A DNA stretch of 64,000 nucleotides from NCBI RefSeq assembly GCF_900188405.1, contig NZ_FZOF01000001.1, forward strand, positions 558,001 through 622,000, in the 5' to 3' direction. Positions 20,501-30,611 of the stretch are shown one piece after another (position 1 is the stretch's first letter; every line of letters begins with the position of its first letter). Made by a program: the position numbers and the translations under genes. The notes under the pieces are model-generated. The model saw only the letters and a list, made by a program, of their open reading frames with translations, ran no database searches and was not told the origin of the DNA. This DNA comes from Actinacidiphila glaucinigra (lineage in GTDB: Bacteria > Actinomycetota > Actinomycetes > Streptomycetales > Streptomycetaceae).

Positions 20501-21817
20501 ATGGCCACAGGCATGACGACGGACGAAGAGCGCGGCGAGCGGATCCTCGAGGTCTTCGGCACCGCGTTCGGGGAGCTGCTGGCGGCCGATCCGGCCGCGT
20601 TCCGGGTCAAGTTCCGCAAGATGGCGGCGTCGGCGTTCGCCTTCTACCGGGGCACCGCGTGCCTTTACTACGCCGACCTCGCCGACGCCAAGGACAGCGG
20701 CCCGTTCCTGGACGAGCGCACGTCCCGGGTGTGGATCCACGGCGACCTGCACGCCGAGAACTTCGGTACGTACCTGGACGCCAACGGCCGCCTGATCTTC
20801 AACGTCAACGACTTCGACGAGGCCTACGTCGGCCCGTTCACCTGGGACCTGCAGCGCTTCGCCGCCTCGATAGCCCTGATCGGCTACAGCAAGGCGCTGG
20901 CCGACGACGTGATCTCCGGTCTGGTGCGCAGCTACGCCACCGCCTACCGCGAGCGCATCCGGGCCCTCGCCCAGGGTGAGGCGGTCCCCTCCCTGGCGCT
21001 GGACTCCGCCCAGGGCCCGCTGCTTGAAGCGCTGCGCCACGCCCGCTCGCAGACCCGGGTGGCACTGCTGGACTCGATGACGGAGATCCGCGCCTGGGAC
21101 CGCCGTTTCACCGAGGGCGGCGGCGCGGTGGACCTGGACGGCGGCACCCGCGAGAAGGTGCTGCGCGCCTTCGAGGCGTACCTGGACACGCTGCCGGAGA
21201 CCAGCCGGATCAACCCGGAGAGCCACCGGGTCAAGGACGTCGTGGGCCGTCGCGGCGTGGGCATCGGCAGCGCGGGCCTGCCCTCGTACAACATCCTCCT
21301 GGAGGGCCACACCGACGCCCTGGAGAACGACGTCGTCATCTACATGAAGCAGGGGCAGACCCCGGCGGTCTCCCGGCACGTCACCGACGCGGCGGTGCGC
21401 GACTACTTCCGCCACGAGGGCCACCGCGCCGTGATCTCGCAGCGCGCGCTGCAGGCGCACGCCGACCCGTACCTGGGCTGGACCGAGCTGGACGGCGTCG
21501 GCCAACTGGTCGCGGAGGTGTCGCCGTACGCGGTGGACCTGGACTGGTCGGACATCGACGACCCCGAGCAGATCGAGGCCGTCGTCGCGGACCTCGGCCG
21601 GGCCACCGCCGGCATGCACGCGGCGGCGGACGACGAGAGCGGGCACTCCCTGGTGCCGTTCTCCACGGAGGACGCCATCGACGCGGCCATAGCGCGGGAC
21701 GAGGAGGGCTTCACCGAGTCGCTGGTGGAGTTCGCCCACTCCTACGGCGCGCGGGCCCGCGCCGACCACCAGATCTTCGTGGACCTGTTCCGCAACGGCC
21801 GCATCCCGGGGCTCTGA
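20501..21817 (+). CDS. DUF2252 family protein
   Basis: A 438-residue DUF2252 protein. The kinase-like fold can be seen in FRGTACLYYADL-type segments (FYRGTACLYYADLADAK), WIHGDLHAENFGTYLDANG and FNVNDFDEAYVGPFTWDL, resembling the HGDLHxxN and DFD motifs of aminoglycoside-phosphotransferase-like kinases. The substrate is unknown. CAGGAGG at 20484-20490 gives good spacing for ATG 20501. It is divergent from the secreted protein at 19.8 kb. Confidence 0.9.
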   Translation: MATGMTTDEERGERILEVFGTAFGELLAADPAAFRVKFRKMAASAFAFYRGTACLYYADLADAKDSGPFLDERTSRVWIHGDLHAENFGTYLDANGRLIFNVNDFDEAYVGPFTWDLQRFAASIALIGYSKALADDVISGLVRSYATAYRERIRALAQGEAVPSLALDSAQGPLLEALRHARSQTRVALLDSMTEIRAWDRRFTEGGGAVDLDGGTREKVLRAFEAYLDTLPETSRINPESHRVKDVVGRRGVGIGSAGLPSYNILLEGHTDALENDVVIYMKQGQTPAVSRHVTDAAVRDYFRHEGHRAVISQRALQAHADPYLGWTELDGVGQLVAEVSPYAVDLDWSDIDDPEQIEAVVADLGRATAGMHAAADDESGHSLVPFSTEDAIDAAIARDEEGFTESLVEFAHSYGARARADHQIFVDLFRNGRIPGL

Positions 21818-21890
21818 TCCTGGCCCTGCCCAGGGGCCTTGTTCCGGGGTTTAGGCACTGCTTACACACCGGCATGACACACTCTGCGCC

Positions 21891-22535
21891 ATGGAAGGGA
21901 CCGGACCCCGGCTGAGGGCACTGCGCGCGGGATGCTTCGCCGCGCTGTGCGTGACGCTGTCCGCGACCGCCCACATCATGCTCTCGCGGGAGCCCCTGCC
22001 GATGACGACCACGGCGGGGGCCTTCGCGGGCGTCTTCGCGGTCGCGTACGCGCTCGGCCGCCGCGAGCGCGGCTACTGGCCGATCACCGGCCTGCTCGTT
22101 CCGCTGGAACTGGCCGTCGACACCCTGTTCACGGCCGGCCAGAACACCTGTTACGGCCCCGGCGGCGGTCCCGTCACCGGTTCGTGGCGCTCGATCAACG
22201 AGGCGCTGGTCTGCCACGGCGACGTCGGCGGCTCACTCACCACCGCGCCGGGGGCGTCCGGCACCGGCACCTCGCCGTGGCTGCTGCTCCTGGCGCACGT
22301 CTGCATCGGCCTGGTCGCCGCCGGGTGGCTGCGGGCCGGTGAGGACGCCCTGCACCGCCTGCTGCGCGCCGCCTTCAGGCCGCTGCTCGTCGCGGTGGCC
22401 GTCTTCCGGACGCCCGGGCCGCGCGGCACGACCCGCCCCGGCGCGGCCGGGCCCGCTGCCGCCGCCCCGGCGCTGCCCCTGCTCCTGCACTCCGTCGTAC
22501 GGCGAGGGCCGCCGGCCCGCCTCGGCTTCCGCTGA
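21891..22535 (+). CDS. Membrane protein, unknown function
   Basis: A 214-residue protein with about four to five hydrophobic segments (AGCFAALCVTLSATAHIML, AGAFAGVFAVAYALG, YWPITGLLVPLELAVDTLF, WLLLLAHVCIGLVAAGWL) and an Ala/Pro/Arg-rich cytoplasmic tail from about residue 170. Two cysteines (NTCYGPG, LVCHGD) in an extracellular loop may form a disulfide, which would fit the DsbA-like gene next door. No family motif recognised. Preceded by TTTAGGCACTGC, not a clear ribosome site. Confidence 0.75.
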   Translation: MEGTGPRLRALRAGCFAALCVTLSATAHIMLSREPLPMTTTAGAFAGVFAVAYALGRRERGYWPITGLLVPLELAVDTLFTAGQNTCYGPGGGPVTGSWRSINEALVCHGDVGGSLTTAPGASGTGTSPWLLLLAHVCIGLVAAGWLRAGEDALHRLLRAAFRPLLVAVAVFRTPGPRGTTRPGAAGPAAAAPALPLLLHSVVRRGPPARLGFR

Positions 22536-22588
22536 GCACGGCGCCCCACCCCTCACCTACGTACGTACGAGTCGGAGATCACACCACC

Positions 22589-23395
22589 ATGAGCAAGCGA
22601 AACAGCCAGGCCGCCAAGACCGCCGCCCGTGAGCGGCTGCGCGTCGAGCGCGAGCGGCAGGCGAAGCGGGACAAGCTGCGGCGGCAGCTCGTCGTCGGCG
22701 GCAGCGTCCTGGGCGTGCTGGCGCTCGGTGCCGGCATAGCCGTGGCCGTCGTCAAGATGAACGCGCCCACCTACTGGGAGAAGGCCGCGGACAAGCCGCT
22801 GGTCAAGCCGGCCAACTCCTCGGGCAAGAACGGCACGTCGATCGTCATCGGCGACGAGAGCGCCAAGCACACGCTGAAGGTGTACGAGGACCTGCGCTGC
22901 CCGGTGTGCGCGCAGTTCGAGCAGACCTCGGGCGAGACCGTCCAGAAGGACGCCAAGGACGGCAAGTACAAGATCTCGTACACCATGGGTGCCTTCCTCG
23001 ACGACCGCCTCGCCCAGGGGCAGGGCTCGAAGAAGGCGCTGAGCGCGCTGGGCGCCGCCCTGAACGTCAGCAAGGACGCGTTCGTCCAGTACCACGCGCT
23101 GCTGTACTCCAAGGACGTCCACCCCGAGGAGACCAAGGACGACTTCGGCAGCGCCGACAAGCTGATCGAACTGGCGCAGAAGGTCGACGCGCTCAAGGGC
23201 AACAAGACCTTCGACAGCGCGGTCCGCAACGGCACCTACGACAAGTGGGCGCTGACCATGGACCAGCAGTTCACCGACGACGGCATCCAGGGCACGCCCA
23301 CCGTGAAGCTGGACGACAAGCCCATCGAGAGTCCGCAGGCGATGACCGCCGACCAGTTCACGGCCGCGGTCGACCAGATCATCGGCAAGGGATAG
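22589..23395 (+). CDS. Membrane-anchored DsbA-like thioredoxin-fold protein
   Basis: A 268-residue protein. A charged N-terminus (RERLRVERERQAKRDKLRRQ) precedes one membrane span (LVVGGSVLGVLALGAGIAVAVV), and an extracytoplasmic thioredoxin-like domain follows. The redox motif is C-P-V-C in YEDLRCPVCAQF. The cis-proline loop is GIQGTPTVKLDD. It probably oxidises or isomerises secreted proteins outside the membrane. A paralogue with CPAC lies at 55.7 kb. A strong terminator follows. Confidence 0.9.
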   Translation: MSKRNSQAAKTAARERLRVERERQAKRDKLRRQLVVGGSVLGVLALGAGIAVAVVKMNAPTYWEKAADKPLVKPANSSGKNGTSIVIGDESAKHTLKVYEDLRCPVCAQFEQTSGETVQKDAKDGKYKISYTMGAFLDDRLAQGQGSKKALSALGAALNVSKDAFVQYHALLYSKDVHPEETKDDFGSADKLIELAQKVDALKGNKTFDSAVRNGTYDKWALTMDQQFTDDGIQGTPTVKLDDKPIESPQAMTADQFTAAVDQIIGKG

Positions 23396-23412
23396 CACCG
23401 GCCCGAGGGCCG

Positions 23413-23459
23413 CTTCGCCCTCCGGCCCCCGGCATCGCGCCGGGGGCCGGAGGGCGAAG
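23413..23459 (+). terminator. Hairpin terminator after the DsbA-like gene
   Basis: Two 21-base perfect arms (CTTCGCCCTCCGGCCCCCGGC and its complement) enclose ATCGC, 17 bases after the stop. Confidence 0.9.
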
Positions 23460-23522
23460 TCCTTCCGAACTCTTGCGCACGGGGTGCCGGAAAGGGGTTA
23501 CTGACGCGTAATCTGACCGGCC

Positions 23523-25187
23523 GTGACCGAGACCTCTGCACCCTCACAGACCTCATCGAGAACACCCAGCCGCCGTTCGGTCGTCAAGGCCGGCGCCGTC
23601 GTGACCGGTGCCGCGCTGATACCGCTGACGGCCGGCGCCGGCCCCGCGTCCGCCGCCGCGGAGCCCGCCTTCCTGCACGGCGTGGCCTCCGGCGACCCGC
23701 TGCCCGACGGCGTGCTGCTGTGGACGCGGGTGACCCCCGTCCCCGAGGCGGTCCCGGGCTCCGGGCTCGGCCCGGCGGCCGAGGTGGGCTGGACCGTCGC
23801 CCGGGACAGGGCGTTCACCTCCGTCGTGGCGACCGGTACGGCCACCGCGACGGCCGCCTCCGACCACACCGTCAAGGCCGACGTGCGCGGCCTGCAGCCC
23901 GCCACGGACTACTGGTTCCGCTTCACCGCCGGCGGCGTGACCTCGCCGGCCGGCCGCACCCGGACCGCGCCCGCCGAGAACGCCACCGCGGACCGGCTGC
24001 GCTTCGGCGTGGTCTCCTGCGCCAACTGGGAGGCCGGGTACTTCTCCTCGTACCGGCACCTGGCCGCCCGCGGCGACCTGGACGCCTGGCTGCACCTGGG
24101 CGACTACCTCTACGAGTACGGCACCGGGGGCTACGCCGCCCGCGGCACCGTCGTCCGTCCGCACGCGCCCGCCCACGAGATCGTCACCCTGGCCGACTAC
24201 CGCACCCGGCACGGCCGCTACAAGACCGACGCCGACCTGCAGGCGCTGCACGCGGCGGCACCGGTGGTGGCGATCTGGGACGACCACGAGTTCGCCAACG
24301 ACGCCTGGTCCGGCGGCGCCGAGAACCACACCGAGGGCGCGGAGGGCGCCTGGGCGGCCCGGGTGGCGGCGGCCAAGCAGGCCTACTTCGAGTGGATGCC
24401 GGTGCGTGCCTCGATCGCCGGCACCACCTACCGGCGGCTGCGCTTCGGCAGGCTCGCCGACCTGTCCCTGCTCGACCTGCGCTCCTTCCGCTCCCAGCAG
24501 GCCTCGATCGGCAGCGGCTCGGTGGACGACCCGGACCGGACGATCACCGGCCGGGCCCAGCTGGACTGGCTGAAGGCCGGCCTGAAGACCTCGGACACCA
24601 CCTGGCGCCTGATCGGCAACTCGGTGATGATCTCGCCGGTCGCCTTCGGCGCCCTGCCGGGCTATCTGCTGGCGCCGCTGGCGAAGCTGCTCGGGCTGCC
24701 CGCCGAGGGCCTGGCGGTCAACGTCGACCAGTGGGACGGCTACACCGACGACCGCCGCGAACTCCTGGCCCACCTGCGGGACAACGGCATCCGCAACACG
24801 GTCTTCCTGACCGGCGACATCCACATGGCGTGGGCGAACGACGTCCCGGTGAAGGCGGCGACCTACCCGCTGTCGGCCTCGGCCGCGACCGAGTTCGTGG
24901 TCACCTCGGTCACCTCCGACAACCTGGACGACATCCTCAAGGTGGCCCCGGGCACCGTCTCCACGGTCGCCGAGGCCGCCGTGAAGGCCGCCAACCGCCA
25001 TGTGAAGTGGCTGGACATGGACTCCCACGGCTACGGCGTGCTGGACATCACGGGTGAGCGGGCGCAGATGGACTACTACGCGCTCTCCGACCGCACCGAC
25101 CCGAACGCCTCCTCCACCTGGGAACGTTCGTACCGCACCCTGTCGGGCACACAGAAGGTCGAGCGGGTCTACTCGCCGGTACGCTGA
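23523..25187 (+). CDS. phoD: Secreted alkaline phosphatase/phosphodiesterase PhoD
   Basis: A 554-residue PhoD-family metalloenzyme that releases phosphate from esters outside the cell. The Tat signal [12 protein letters not shown] and a hydrophobic stretch end at AGAGPASA. Metal-site motifs are [39 protein letters not shown] and [10 protein letters not shown], which bind Fe and Ca in the Bacillus enzyme. The N-terminal PhoD_N domain occupies residues about 45-150. TAATCT (23509-23514) lies eight bases before the GTG, implying a leaderless mRNA. Phosphate control by PhoP is expected, but I see no clear PHO box. Confidence 0.94.
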   Translation: MTETSAPSQTSSRTPSRRSVVKAGAVVTGAALIPLTAGAGPASAAAEPAFLHGVASGDPLPDGVLLWTRVTPVPEAVPGSGLGPAAEVGWTVARDRAFTSVVATGTATATAASDHTVKADVRGLQPATDYWFRFTAGGVTSPAGRTRTAPAENATADRLRFGVVSCANWEAGYFSSYRHLAARGDLDAWLHLGDYLYEYGTGGYAARGTVVRPHAPAHEIVTLADYRTRHGRYKTDADLQALHAAAPVVAIWDDHEFANDAWSGGAENHTEGAEGAWAARVAAAKQAYFEWMPVRASIAGTTYRRLRFGRLADLSLLDLRSFRSQQASIGSGSVDDPDRTITGRAQLDWLKAGLKTSDTTWRLIGNSVMISPVAFGALPGYLLAPLAKLLGLPAEGLAVNVDQWDGYTDDRRELLAHLRDNGIRNTVFLTGDIHMAWANDVPVKAATYPLSASAATEFVVTSVTSDNLDDILKVAPGTVSTVAEAAVKAANRHVKWLDMDSHGYGVLDITGERAQMDYYALSDRTDPNASSTWERSYRTLSGTQKVERVYSPVR

Positions 25188-25207
25188 GCCGCCGAACGTC
25201 GATTTCC

Positions 25208-25238
25208 GGCCGGTCCCCGCGTCGTGCGGGGACCGGCC
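25208..25238 (+). terminator. Hairpin terminator of phoD
   Basis: Thirteen-base perfect arms (GGCCGGTCCCCGC) around a GTCGT loop, 20 bases after the phoD stop. Confidence 0.88.
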
Positions 25239-25474
25239 GTCGCGGGGCGAGTGGCGGGGAGCCCCCGGGTCCGAATCAGGACACACCGCCCGCCCCGCGC
25301 TCCGGGGGCGACGCACCGTCCGGCGCGGACCCTCAAGGGACCTTCGTTGTCTAGGGATTACCCTCTGTCCGCCAATGGGCCGGAAGAGGGCTGCACCGGT
25401 TCTGGCATGGACACATAACCTCCGGGCGGCGAGGAGGAAATTCCTCCCGTACGTCCCACGAGGAGTGCCCCCAC

Positions 25475-26449
25475 ATGTCACGCACCCCCCGTTCCCGCCG
25501 TCTCGTCGGTCTCGCCGCCGTGGCCGGAACCCTGGTCCTGCTTCCCCTCACCGGTGCCACGGCCACCGTGAGCAGCGCCTCGGCGCACGCGAGAACCCCC
25601 GCCGAGCAGTGCGCGGACAGCGGCGACGCCGCGGCCCGCAAGATGAAGGGCTCCACGGCCCACGAGCCCAACGCCGTCAGCGACGCCACCGCCCGGGCGA
25701 TGGACGCGGACCTGAGGAAGCGCGTCGCCACGGCCAGGGCCGAGGGCAAGGGCTCCCGGGTCGCCGCCGCCGCGGCGACGACCATCCCGGTGTACTGGCA
25801 CGTCATCCACAGCGGCAGCACCGGCAAGCTCAGCGCCTCCGCCATCTCCGGCCAGATAGCGGTGCTCAACGCCGCCTACGCGGGCCAGGGCACCGGCAAC
25901 GTCGACTCCGGCTTCCGGTTCTCGCTGGTCGCGACGGACTACACCGACAAGGCCGCCTGGTACAACCTGACCGAGGGCTCCTCGGCCGAGACCGCGATGA
26001 AGACCGGCCTCCGCAAGGGCGGGGCGAGCGCGCTCAACATCTACTCGGCCAACCTCCAGGAGGACCTGCTCGGCTGGGCCACCTTCCCGAGCTGGTACGC
26101 CGGCGACCCCAAGGACGACGGCGTCGTGATCCTCGACGCGTCCGTGCCGGGCGGTTCCGCCACCAACTATAACCAGGGCGACACCGCCACCCACGAGGTC
26201 GGCCACTGGATGGGCCTCTACCACACCTTCCAGGGCGGCTGCGGCGCCAGCGGCGACTACGTCTCCGACACGCCCGCCGAGAAGACCGCCGCCGGCGCCT
26301 GCCCGACCGGCCGCGACACCTGCACGGCCAGTGGCGCGGACCCGATCCACAACTTCATGGACTACACCTACGACTCCTGCATGTACCAGTTCACCGCGGG
26401 CCAGGTGAGCCGTATGAAGAGCTCCTGGACCGCCTACCGGGCGAGCTGA
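25475..26449 (+). CDS. Secreted zinc metalloprotease, M43 family
   Basis: A 324-residue secreted protease. A signal peptide ([20 protein letters not shown] ... ASAHA) is followed by a pro-region. The catalytic zinc motif [11 protein letters not shown] fits HExxHxxGxxH, and the Met-turn region reads [15 protein letters not shown]. Cysteines around the site ([26 protein letters not shown]) match M43 pappalysin-like enzymes. The start follows CACGAGGAG. No inhibitor gene is adjacent. Confidence 0.93.
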   Translation: MSRTPRSRRLVGLAAVAGTLVLLPLTGATATVSSASAHARTPAEQCADSGDAAARKMKGSTAHEPNAVSDATARAMDADLRKRVATARAEGKGSRVAAAAATTIPVYWHVIHSGSTGKLSASAISGQIAVLNAAYAGQGTGNVDSGFRFSLVATDYTDKAAWYNLTEGSSAETAMKTGLRKGGASALNIYSANLQEDLLGWATFPSWYAGDPKDDGVVILDASVPGGSATNYNQGDTATHEVGHWMGLYHTFQGGCGASGDYVSDTPAEKTAAGACPTGRDTCTASGADPIHNFMDYTYDSCMYQFTAGQVSRMKSSWTAYRAS

Positions 26450-26586
26450 CGCCACCGTCCGCGTCCGGCCGGTCACGGGGCCGGCCGGGCGCGGCGGGAC
26501 GCGCGGGAATGGCATCGGCTGTCGGACCCCCGGCGTAGGATTCCATCGCCGCCAGATGACGACCGATGCCGGAGGTGTCGCTTCCC

Positions 26587-29500
26587 GTGACCACGCCGTT
26601 CACCCACCTGCATGTCCACACCCAGTACTCCCTGCTCGACGGGGCGGCGCGACTCAAGGACATGTTCAAGGCCTGCGGTGAGATGGGCATGACGCACATC
26701 GCCATGACCGACCACGGCAACCTGCACGGGGCGTACGACTTCTTCCACCAGGCCAAGGGCGCCGGGATCACGCCGATCATCGGCATCGAGGCGTACGTGG
26801 CGCCGGAGTCCCGGCGGAACAAGCGCAAGGTCACCTGGGGCCAGCCGCACCAGAAGCGCGACGACGTCTCGGCCTCCGGTTCCTACCTGCACAAGACCAT
26901 CTGGGCGGCGAACGCGACGGGTCTGCACAACCTCTTCCGGCTCTCCTCGGACGCCTACGCCGAGGGCTGGCTGACCAAGTACCCGCGCATGGACAAGGAG
27001 ACCATCGCCCAGTGGTCGGAGGGCCTGATGGCCTCCACCGGCTGCCCCTCGGGCGAGGTGCAGACCAGGCTCCGCCTCGGCCAGTTCGACGAGGCGGTGA
27101 AGGCCGCCGCCGAGTACCAGGACATCTTCGGCAAGGAGCGGTACTTCCTGGAGCTGATGGACCACGGCATCGAGATCGAGCGCCGGGTCCGCGACGGACT
27201 GCTGGAGATCGGCAAGAAGCTCGGCATCCCGCCGGTCGTCACCAACGACTCGCACTACACCTATGCCAGCGAGGCCGACGCCCACGACGCGCTGCTGTGC
27301 ATCCAGACCGGCAAGAACGTCTCCGACCCGGACCGCTTCCGCTTCGACGGCACCGGCTACTACCTGAAGACGACGGACGAGATGCTCGGCATCGACTCCT
27401 CCGACGCCTGGCAGGAGGGCTGCCGCAACACCACGCTGCTCGTCGCGCAGCAGGTGGACACCGACGGCATGTTCCAGGCGCGGAACCTGATGCCCCGCTT
27501 CGAAGTCCCCGAGGGCTACACCGAGGTCACCTGGTTCCGCGAGGAGACCATGAGCGGCATGCGGCGCCGCTACCCCGCAGGCATCCCGGACGACCGGATG
27601 AAGCAGGTCGAGTACGAGATGGACACCATCATCCAGATGGGGTTCCCGGGCTACTTCCTCGTCGTCGCCGACTTCATCATGTGGGCCAAGAACAACGGCA
27701 TCGCGGTCGGCCCCGGCCGAGGCTCCGCGGCCGGCTCGATCGTCGCGTACGCCATGGGCATCACCGACCTCGACCCGATCGACCACGGCCTGATCTTCGA
27801 GCGCTTCCTCAACCCCGAGCGCATCTCCATGCCCGATGTCGACATCGACTTCGACGAGCGCCGGCGCGCCGAGGTGATCCGGTACGTCACGGAGAAGTAC
27901 GGCGCCGACAAGGTCGCCATGATCGGCACCTACGGCACCATCAAGGCCAAGAACGCGATCAAGGACTCCGCCCGCGTCCTGGGCTACCCGTACGCCGTCG
28001 GCGACCGCCTCACCAAGGCGATGCCCGCCGACGTCCTCGGCAAGGGCATCCCGCTCTCCGGCATCACCGACTCCGCGCACCCCCGCTACAGCGAGGCCGG
28101 CGAGATCCGCTCGATGTACGAGAACGAGCCGGACGCCAAGAAGGTCATCGACCTCGCCCGCGGCGTGGAGGGCCTGGTGCGGCAGATGGGCGTGCACGCC
28201 GCCGGCGTGATCATGTCCAGCGAGCCGATCGTCGACCACGCCCCGGTCTGGGTGCGGCACTCCGACGGCGTCACCATCACGCAGTGGGACTACCCGAGCT
28301 GCGAGTCGCTCGGCCTGCTGAAGATGGACTTCCTGGGCCTGCGCAACCTCACGATCATGGACGACGCCGTCAAGCTGGTGAAGGCCAACAAGGGCGTCGA
28401 CATCGAGCTGCTGGCCCTGCCCTTCGACGACCCCAAGACCTTCGAACTGCTGGGCCGGGGCGACACCCTCGGCGTCTTCCAGTTCGACGGCGGCCCCATG
28501 CGCTCCCTGCTGCGCATGATGAAGCCCGACAACTTCGAGGACATCTCCGCCGTCTCGGCCCTCTACCGGCCGGGCCCGATGGGCATGAACTCGCACATCA
28601 ACTACGCGCTGCGGAAGAACAAGCAGCAGGAGATCACCCCGATCCACCCGGCGCTCGAGGCCCCCCTCAAGGAGGTCCTCGACGTCACCTACGGCCTGAT
28701 CGTCTACCAGGAGCAGGTGCAGAAGGCCGCCCAGATCATCGCCGGGTACTCCCTCGGCGAGGCCGACATCCTCCGCCGCGTCATGGGCAAGAAGAAGCCC
28801 GAGGAGCTGGCGAAGAACTTCACCATCTTCCAGGAGGGCGCCCGGAAGAACGGCTACAGCGACGAGTCCATCCAGGCGCTGTGGGACGTCCTGGTGCCGT
28901 TCGCCGGCTACGCCTTCAACAAGGCGCACTCCGCCGCGTACGGACTGGTCTCCTACTGGACGGCCTACCTCAAGGCCAACTACCCGGCCGAGTACATGGC
29001 GGCGCTGCTCACCTCGGTGCGCGACGACAAGGACAAGTCGGCGATCTACCTCAACGAGTGCCGCCGCATGGGCATCAGGGTGCTCCCGCCGAACGTGAAC
29101 GAGTCGGACGCCAACTTCACCGCGCAGGGCGACGACGTGATCCTGTTCGGCCTCACCGCCGTCCGCAACGTCGGCCAGAACGTGGTGGACTCGATCATCC
29201 GCTGCCGTAAGTCCAAGGGGAAGTACACCTCCTTCCCCGACTTCCTCGACAAGGTCGAGGCCGTGGTCTGCAACAAGCGCACCGTGGAATCGCTGATCAA
29301 GGCCGGCGCGTACGACGAGATGGGCCACACCCGCAAGGGCCTCACCGAGCACTACGAGCCGATGATCGACAACGTGGTCGCGGTGAAGCGCAAGGAGGCC
29401 GAGGGGCAGTTCGACCTCTTCGGCGGCATGGGCGACGAGACCGCGGGCGACGAACCGGGCTTCGGCCTCGACGTCACCTTCTCCGACGTCGAGTGGGACA

Positions 29501-30144
29501 AGACGTACCTGCTCGCGCAGGAGCGCGAGATGCTCGGCCTGTACGTCTCCGACCACCCGCTCTTCGGCATCGAGCACGTCCTCAACGACAAGGCGGACGC
29601 CTCCGTCTCGGCGCTGGCCGGCGACTACTCCGACGGCTCGATCGTCACCATCGGCGGCATCATCTCCGGTCTGCAGCGCAAGATGACCAAGCAGGGCAAC
29701 GCCTGGGCCATCGCCACCGTCGAGGACCTCGGCGGCTCCATCGACTGCATGTTCTTCCCGGCCACCTACCAGTTGATCTCGACCCAGCTCGTCGAGGACG
29801 CCGTCGTCTTCGTCAAGGGCCGGCTCGACAAGCGCGAGGACATCCCGCGCCTGGTGGCCATGGAGCTGATGGTCCCCGACCTCACGGACGCCGGGACCAA
29901 CGCCCCGGTGACGATCTCCATCCCGACGGTGAAGGTGACCCCGCCGCTGGTCGCCCGCCTCGGCGAGGTCCTCGCCAGCCACAAGGGGAGCACCGAGGTC
30001 CGGGTGCGGCTGCAGGGCGCCCGCAAGACGACGGTGCTGAGGCTCGACCGCCACCGTGTCACTGCCGACCCGGCGCTCTTCGGCGACCTCAAGGCCCTCC
30101 TGGGCCCCTCCTGTCTCGCCACCGCCCAGCAGCAGGCGGGCTGA
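26587..30144 (+). CDS. dnaE: DNA polymerase III alpha subunit DnaE
   Basis: The replicative polymerase, 1185 residues. The N-terminal PHP domain begins FTHLHVHTQYSLLDG and has AMTDHGNLHG. The polymerase core has GPGRGSAAGSIVAY and the catalytic Asp pair in MPDVDIDFDERRR. Helix-hairpin-helix and OB regions follow, and the beta-clamp motif QFDLF sits at residues 941-945. The length and motif order fit the essential DnaE1 rather than the mutagenic DnaE2. GTG 26587 is chosen because GGAGGTG ends nine bases upstream; an ATG at 26566 would put that site inside the gene. A perfect hairpin ends the unit. Confidence 0.97.
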   Translation: MTTPFTHLHVHTQYSLLDGAARLKDMFKACGEMGMTHIAMTDHGNLHGAYDFFHQAKGAGITPIIGIEAYVAPESRRNKRKVTWGQPHQKRDDVSASGSYLHKTIWAANATGLHNLFRLSSDAYAEGWLTKYPRMDKETIAQWSEGLMASTGCPSGEVQTRLRLGQFDEAVKAAAEYQDIFGKERYFLELMDHGIEIERRVRDGLLEIGKKLGIPPVVTNDSHYTYASEADAHDALLCIQTGKNVSDPDRFRFDGTGYYLKTTDEMLGIDSSDAWQEGCRNTTLLVAQQVDTDGMFQARNLMPRFEVPEGYTEVTWFREETMSGMRRRYPAGIPDDRMKQVEYEMDTIIQMGFPGYFLVVADFIMWAKNNGIAVGPGRGSAAGSIVAYAMGITDLDPIDHGLIFERFLNPERISMPDVDIDFDERRRAEVIRYVTEKYGADKVAMIGTYGTIKAKNAIKDSARVLGYPYAVGDRLTKAMPADVLGKGIPLSGITDSAHPRYSEAGEIRSMYENEPDAKKVIDLARGVEGLVRQMGVHAAGVIMSSEPIVDHAPVWVRHSDGVTITQWDYPSCESLGLLKMDFLGLRNLTIMDDAVKLVKANKGVDIELLALPFDDPKTFELLGRGDTLGVFQFDGGPMRSLLRMMKPDNFEDISAVSALYRPGPMGMNSHINYALRKNKQQEITPIHPALEAPLKEVLDVTYGLIVYQEQVQKAAQIIAGYSLGEADILRRVMGKKKPEELAKNFTIFQEGARKNGYSDESIQALWDVLVPFAGYAFNKAHSAAYGLVSYWTAYLKANYPAEYMAALLTSVRDDKDKSAIYLNECRRMGIRVLPPNVNESDANFTAQGDDVILFGLTAVRNVGQNVVDSIIRCRKSKGKYTSFPDFLDKVEAVVCNKRTVESLIKAGAYDEMGHTRKGLTEHYEPMIDNVVAVKRKEAEGQFDLFGGMGDETAGDEPGFGLDVTFSDVEWDKTYLLAQEREMLGLYVSDHPLFGIEHVLNDKADASVSALAGDYSDGSIVTIGGIISGLQRKMTKQGNAWAIATVEDLGGSIDCMFFPATYQLISTQLVEDAVVFVKGRLDKREDIPRLVAMELMVPDLTDAGTNAPVTISIPTVKVTPPLVARLGEVLASHKGSTEVRVRLQGARKTTVLRLDRHRVTADPALFGDLKALLGPSCLATAQQQAG

Positions 30145-30173
30145 TCACGCGCCGCGCGAGCGGACGGACGCGC

Positions 30174-30211
30174 CGAGGGTGGCACCCCTTCCGGAAGGGG
30201 TGCCACCCTCG
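30174..30211 (+). terminator. Terminator palindrome after dnaE
   Basis: A perfect 38-base palindrome (CGAGGGTGGCACCCCTTCC and its complement), 29 bases after the dnaE stop. The self-complementary centre TTCCGGAA would form the loop. Because the neighbour on the right is on the minus strand it may work in both directions. Confidence 0.88.
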
Positions 30212-30236
30212 ATCATGAGCGACCGGCGCCCGCGCG

Positions 30237-30407
30237 CTAGTTGTGGCCGAACTTCTTCTGCCGCTTCTGCGACACGTGCGGTTCGGCGCCCGGGACCGTC
30301 ATCGCCGGCTCGCGTCCGCCTGCGCTCTTCGCGTGCTCTTCGGTGGTCGCGGCGCCGCGGTCGTGCTGCTGGCCGGTACGTTCGCCCCGGTTCTTGTTCT
30401 TGCCCAC
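30237..30407 (-). CDS. Small basic conserved protein, 56 residues
   Basis: GTG 30407 is preceded by AAGGAGG and opens VGKNKNRGERTGQQHDRGAA; the end is SQKRQKKFGHN. It is hydrophilic, very basic and probably unstructured. I have seen similar short proteins annotated as hypothetical in Streptomyces, but no function is known to me. It is convergent with dnaE and divergent from the NYN gene. Confidence 0.6.
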   Translation of the reverse strand: MGKNKNRGERTGQQHDRGAATTEEHAKSAGGREPAMTVPGAEPHVSQKRQKKFGHN

Positions 30408-30611
30408 GATTCCTCCTTGGGGGAAATCTCGGATGATGGGCCGCACTCAGGCTTGCACGGGAGTACGAAGGTCGCATTTCGGGCAGTTGCAGAGTGTGGC
30501 GCGCCGGTGATCGCGTAACCGGTCACAACGCCCCCGTGTTCGGGCAGACTCGGGGCAACAGTGTTACCGGGGGGTCGGACGGCAGGACTTTCGGAGAAGA
30601 GGGTGAGACCG

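Noticed and set aside
23460..23522. PHO box before phoD
   Set aside because: Expected from the biology, but I see no pair of GTTCACC-like direct repeats in the 60 bases upstream.
26465..26488. Short CCGGCC/GGCCGG hairpin after the M43 protease gene
   Set aside because: Arms of six bases that are themselves palindromic are common by chance at this GC content; too weak to call a terminator.
26473..30054. 1193-codon minus-strand frame opposite dnaE
   Set aside because: Its Val/Leu/Gly/Asp-rich composition is what the complement of GC-biased codons gives, and it has no domain or ribosome site.
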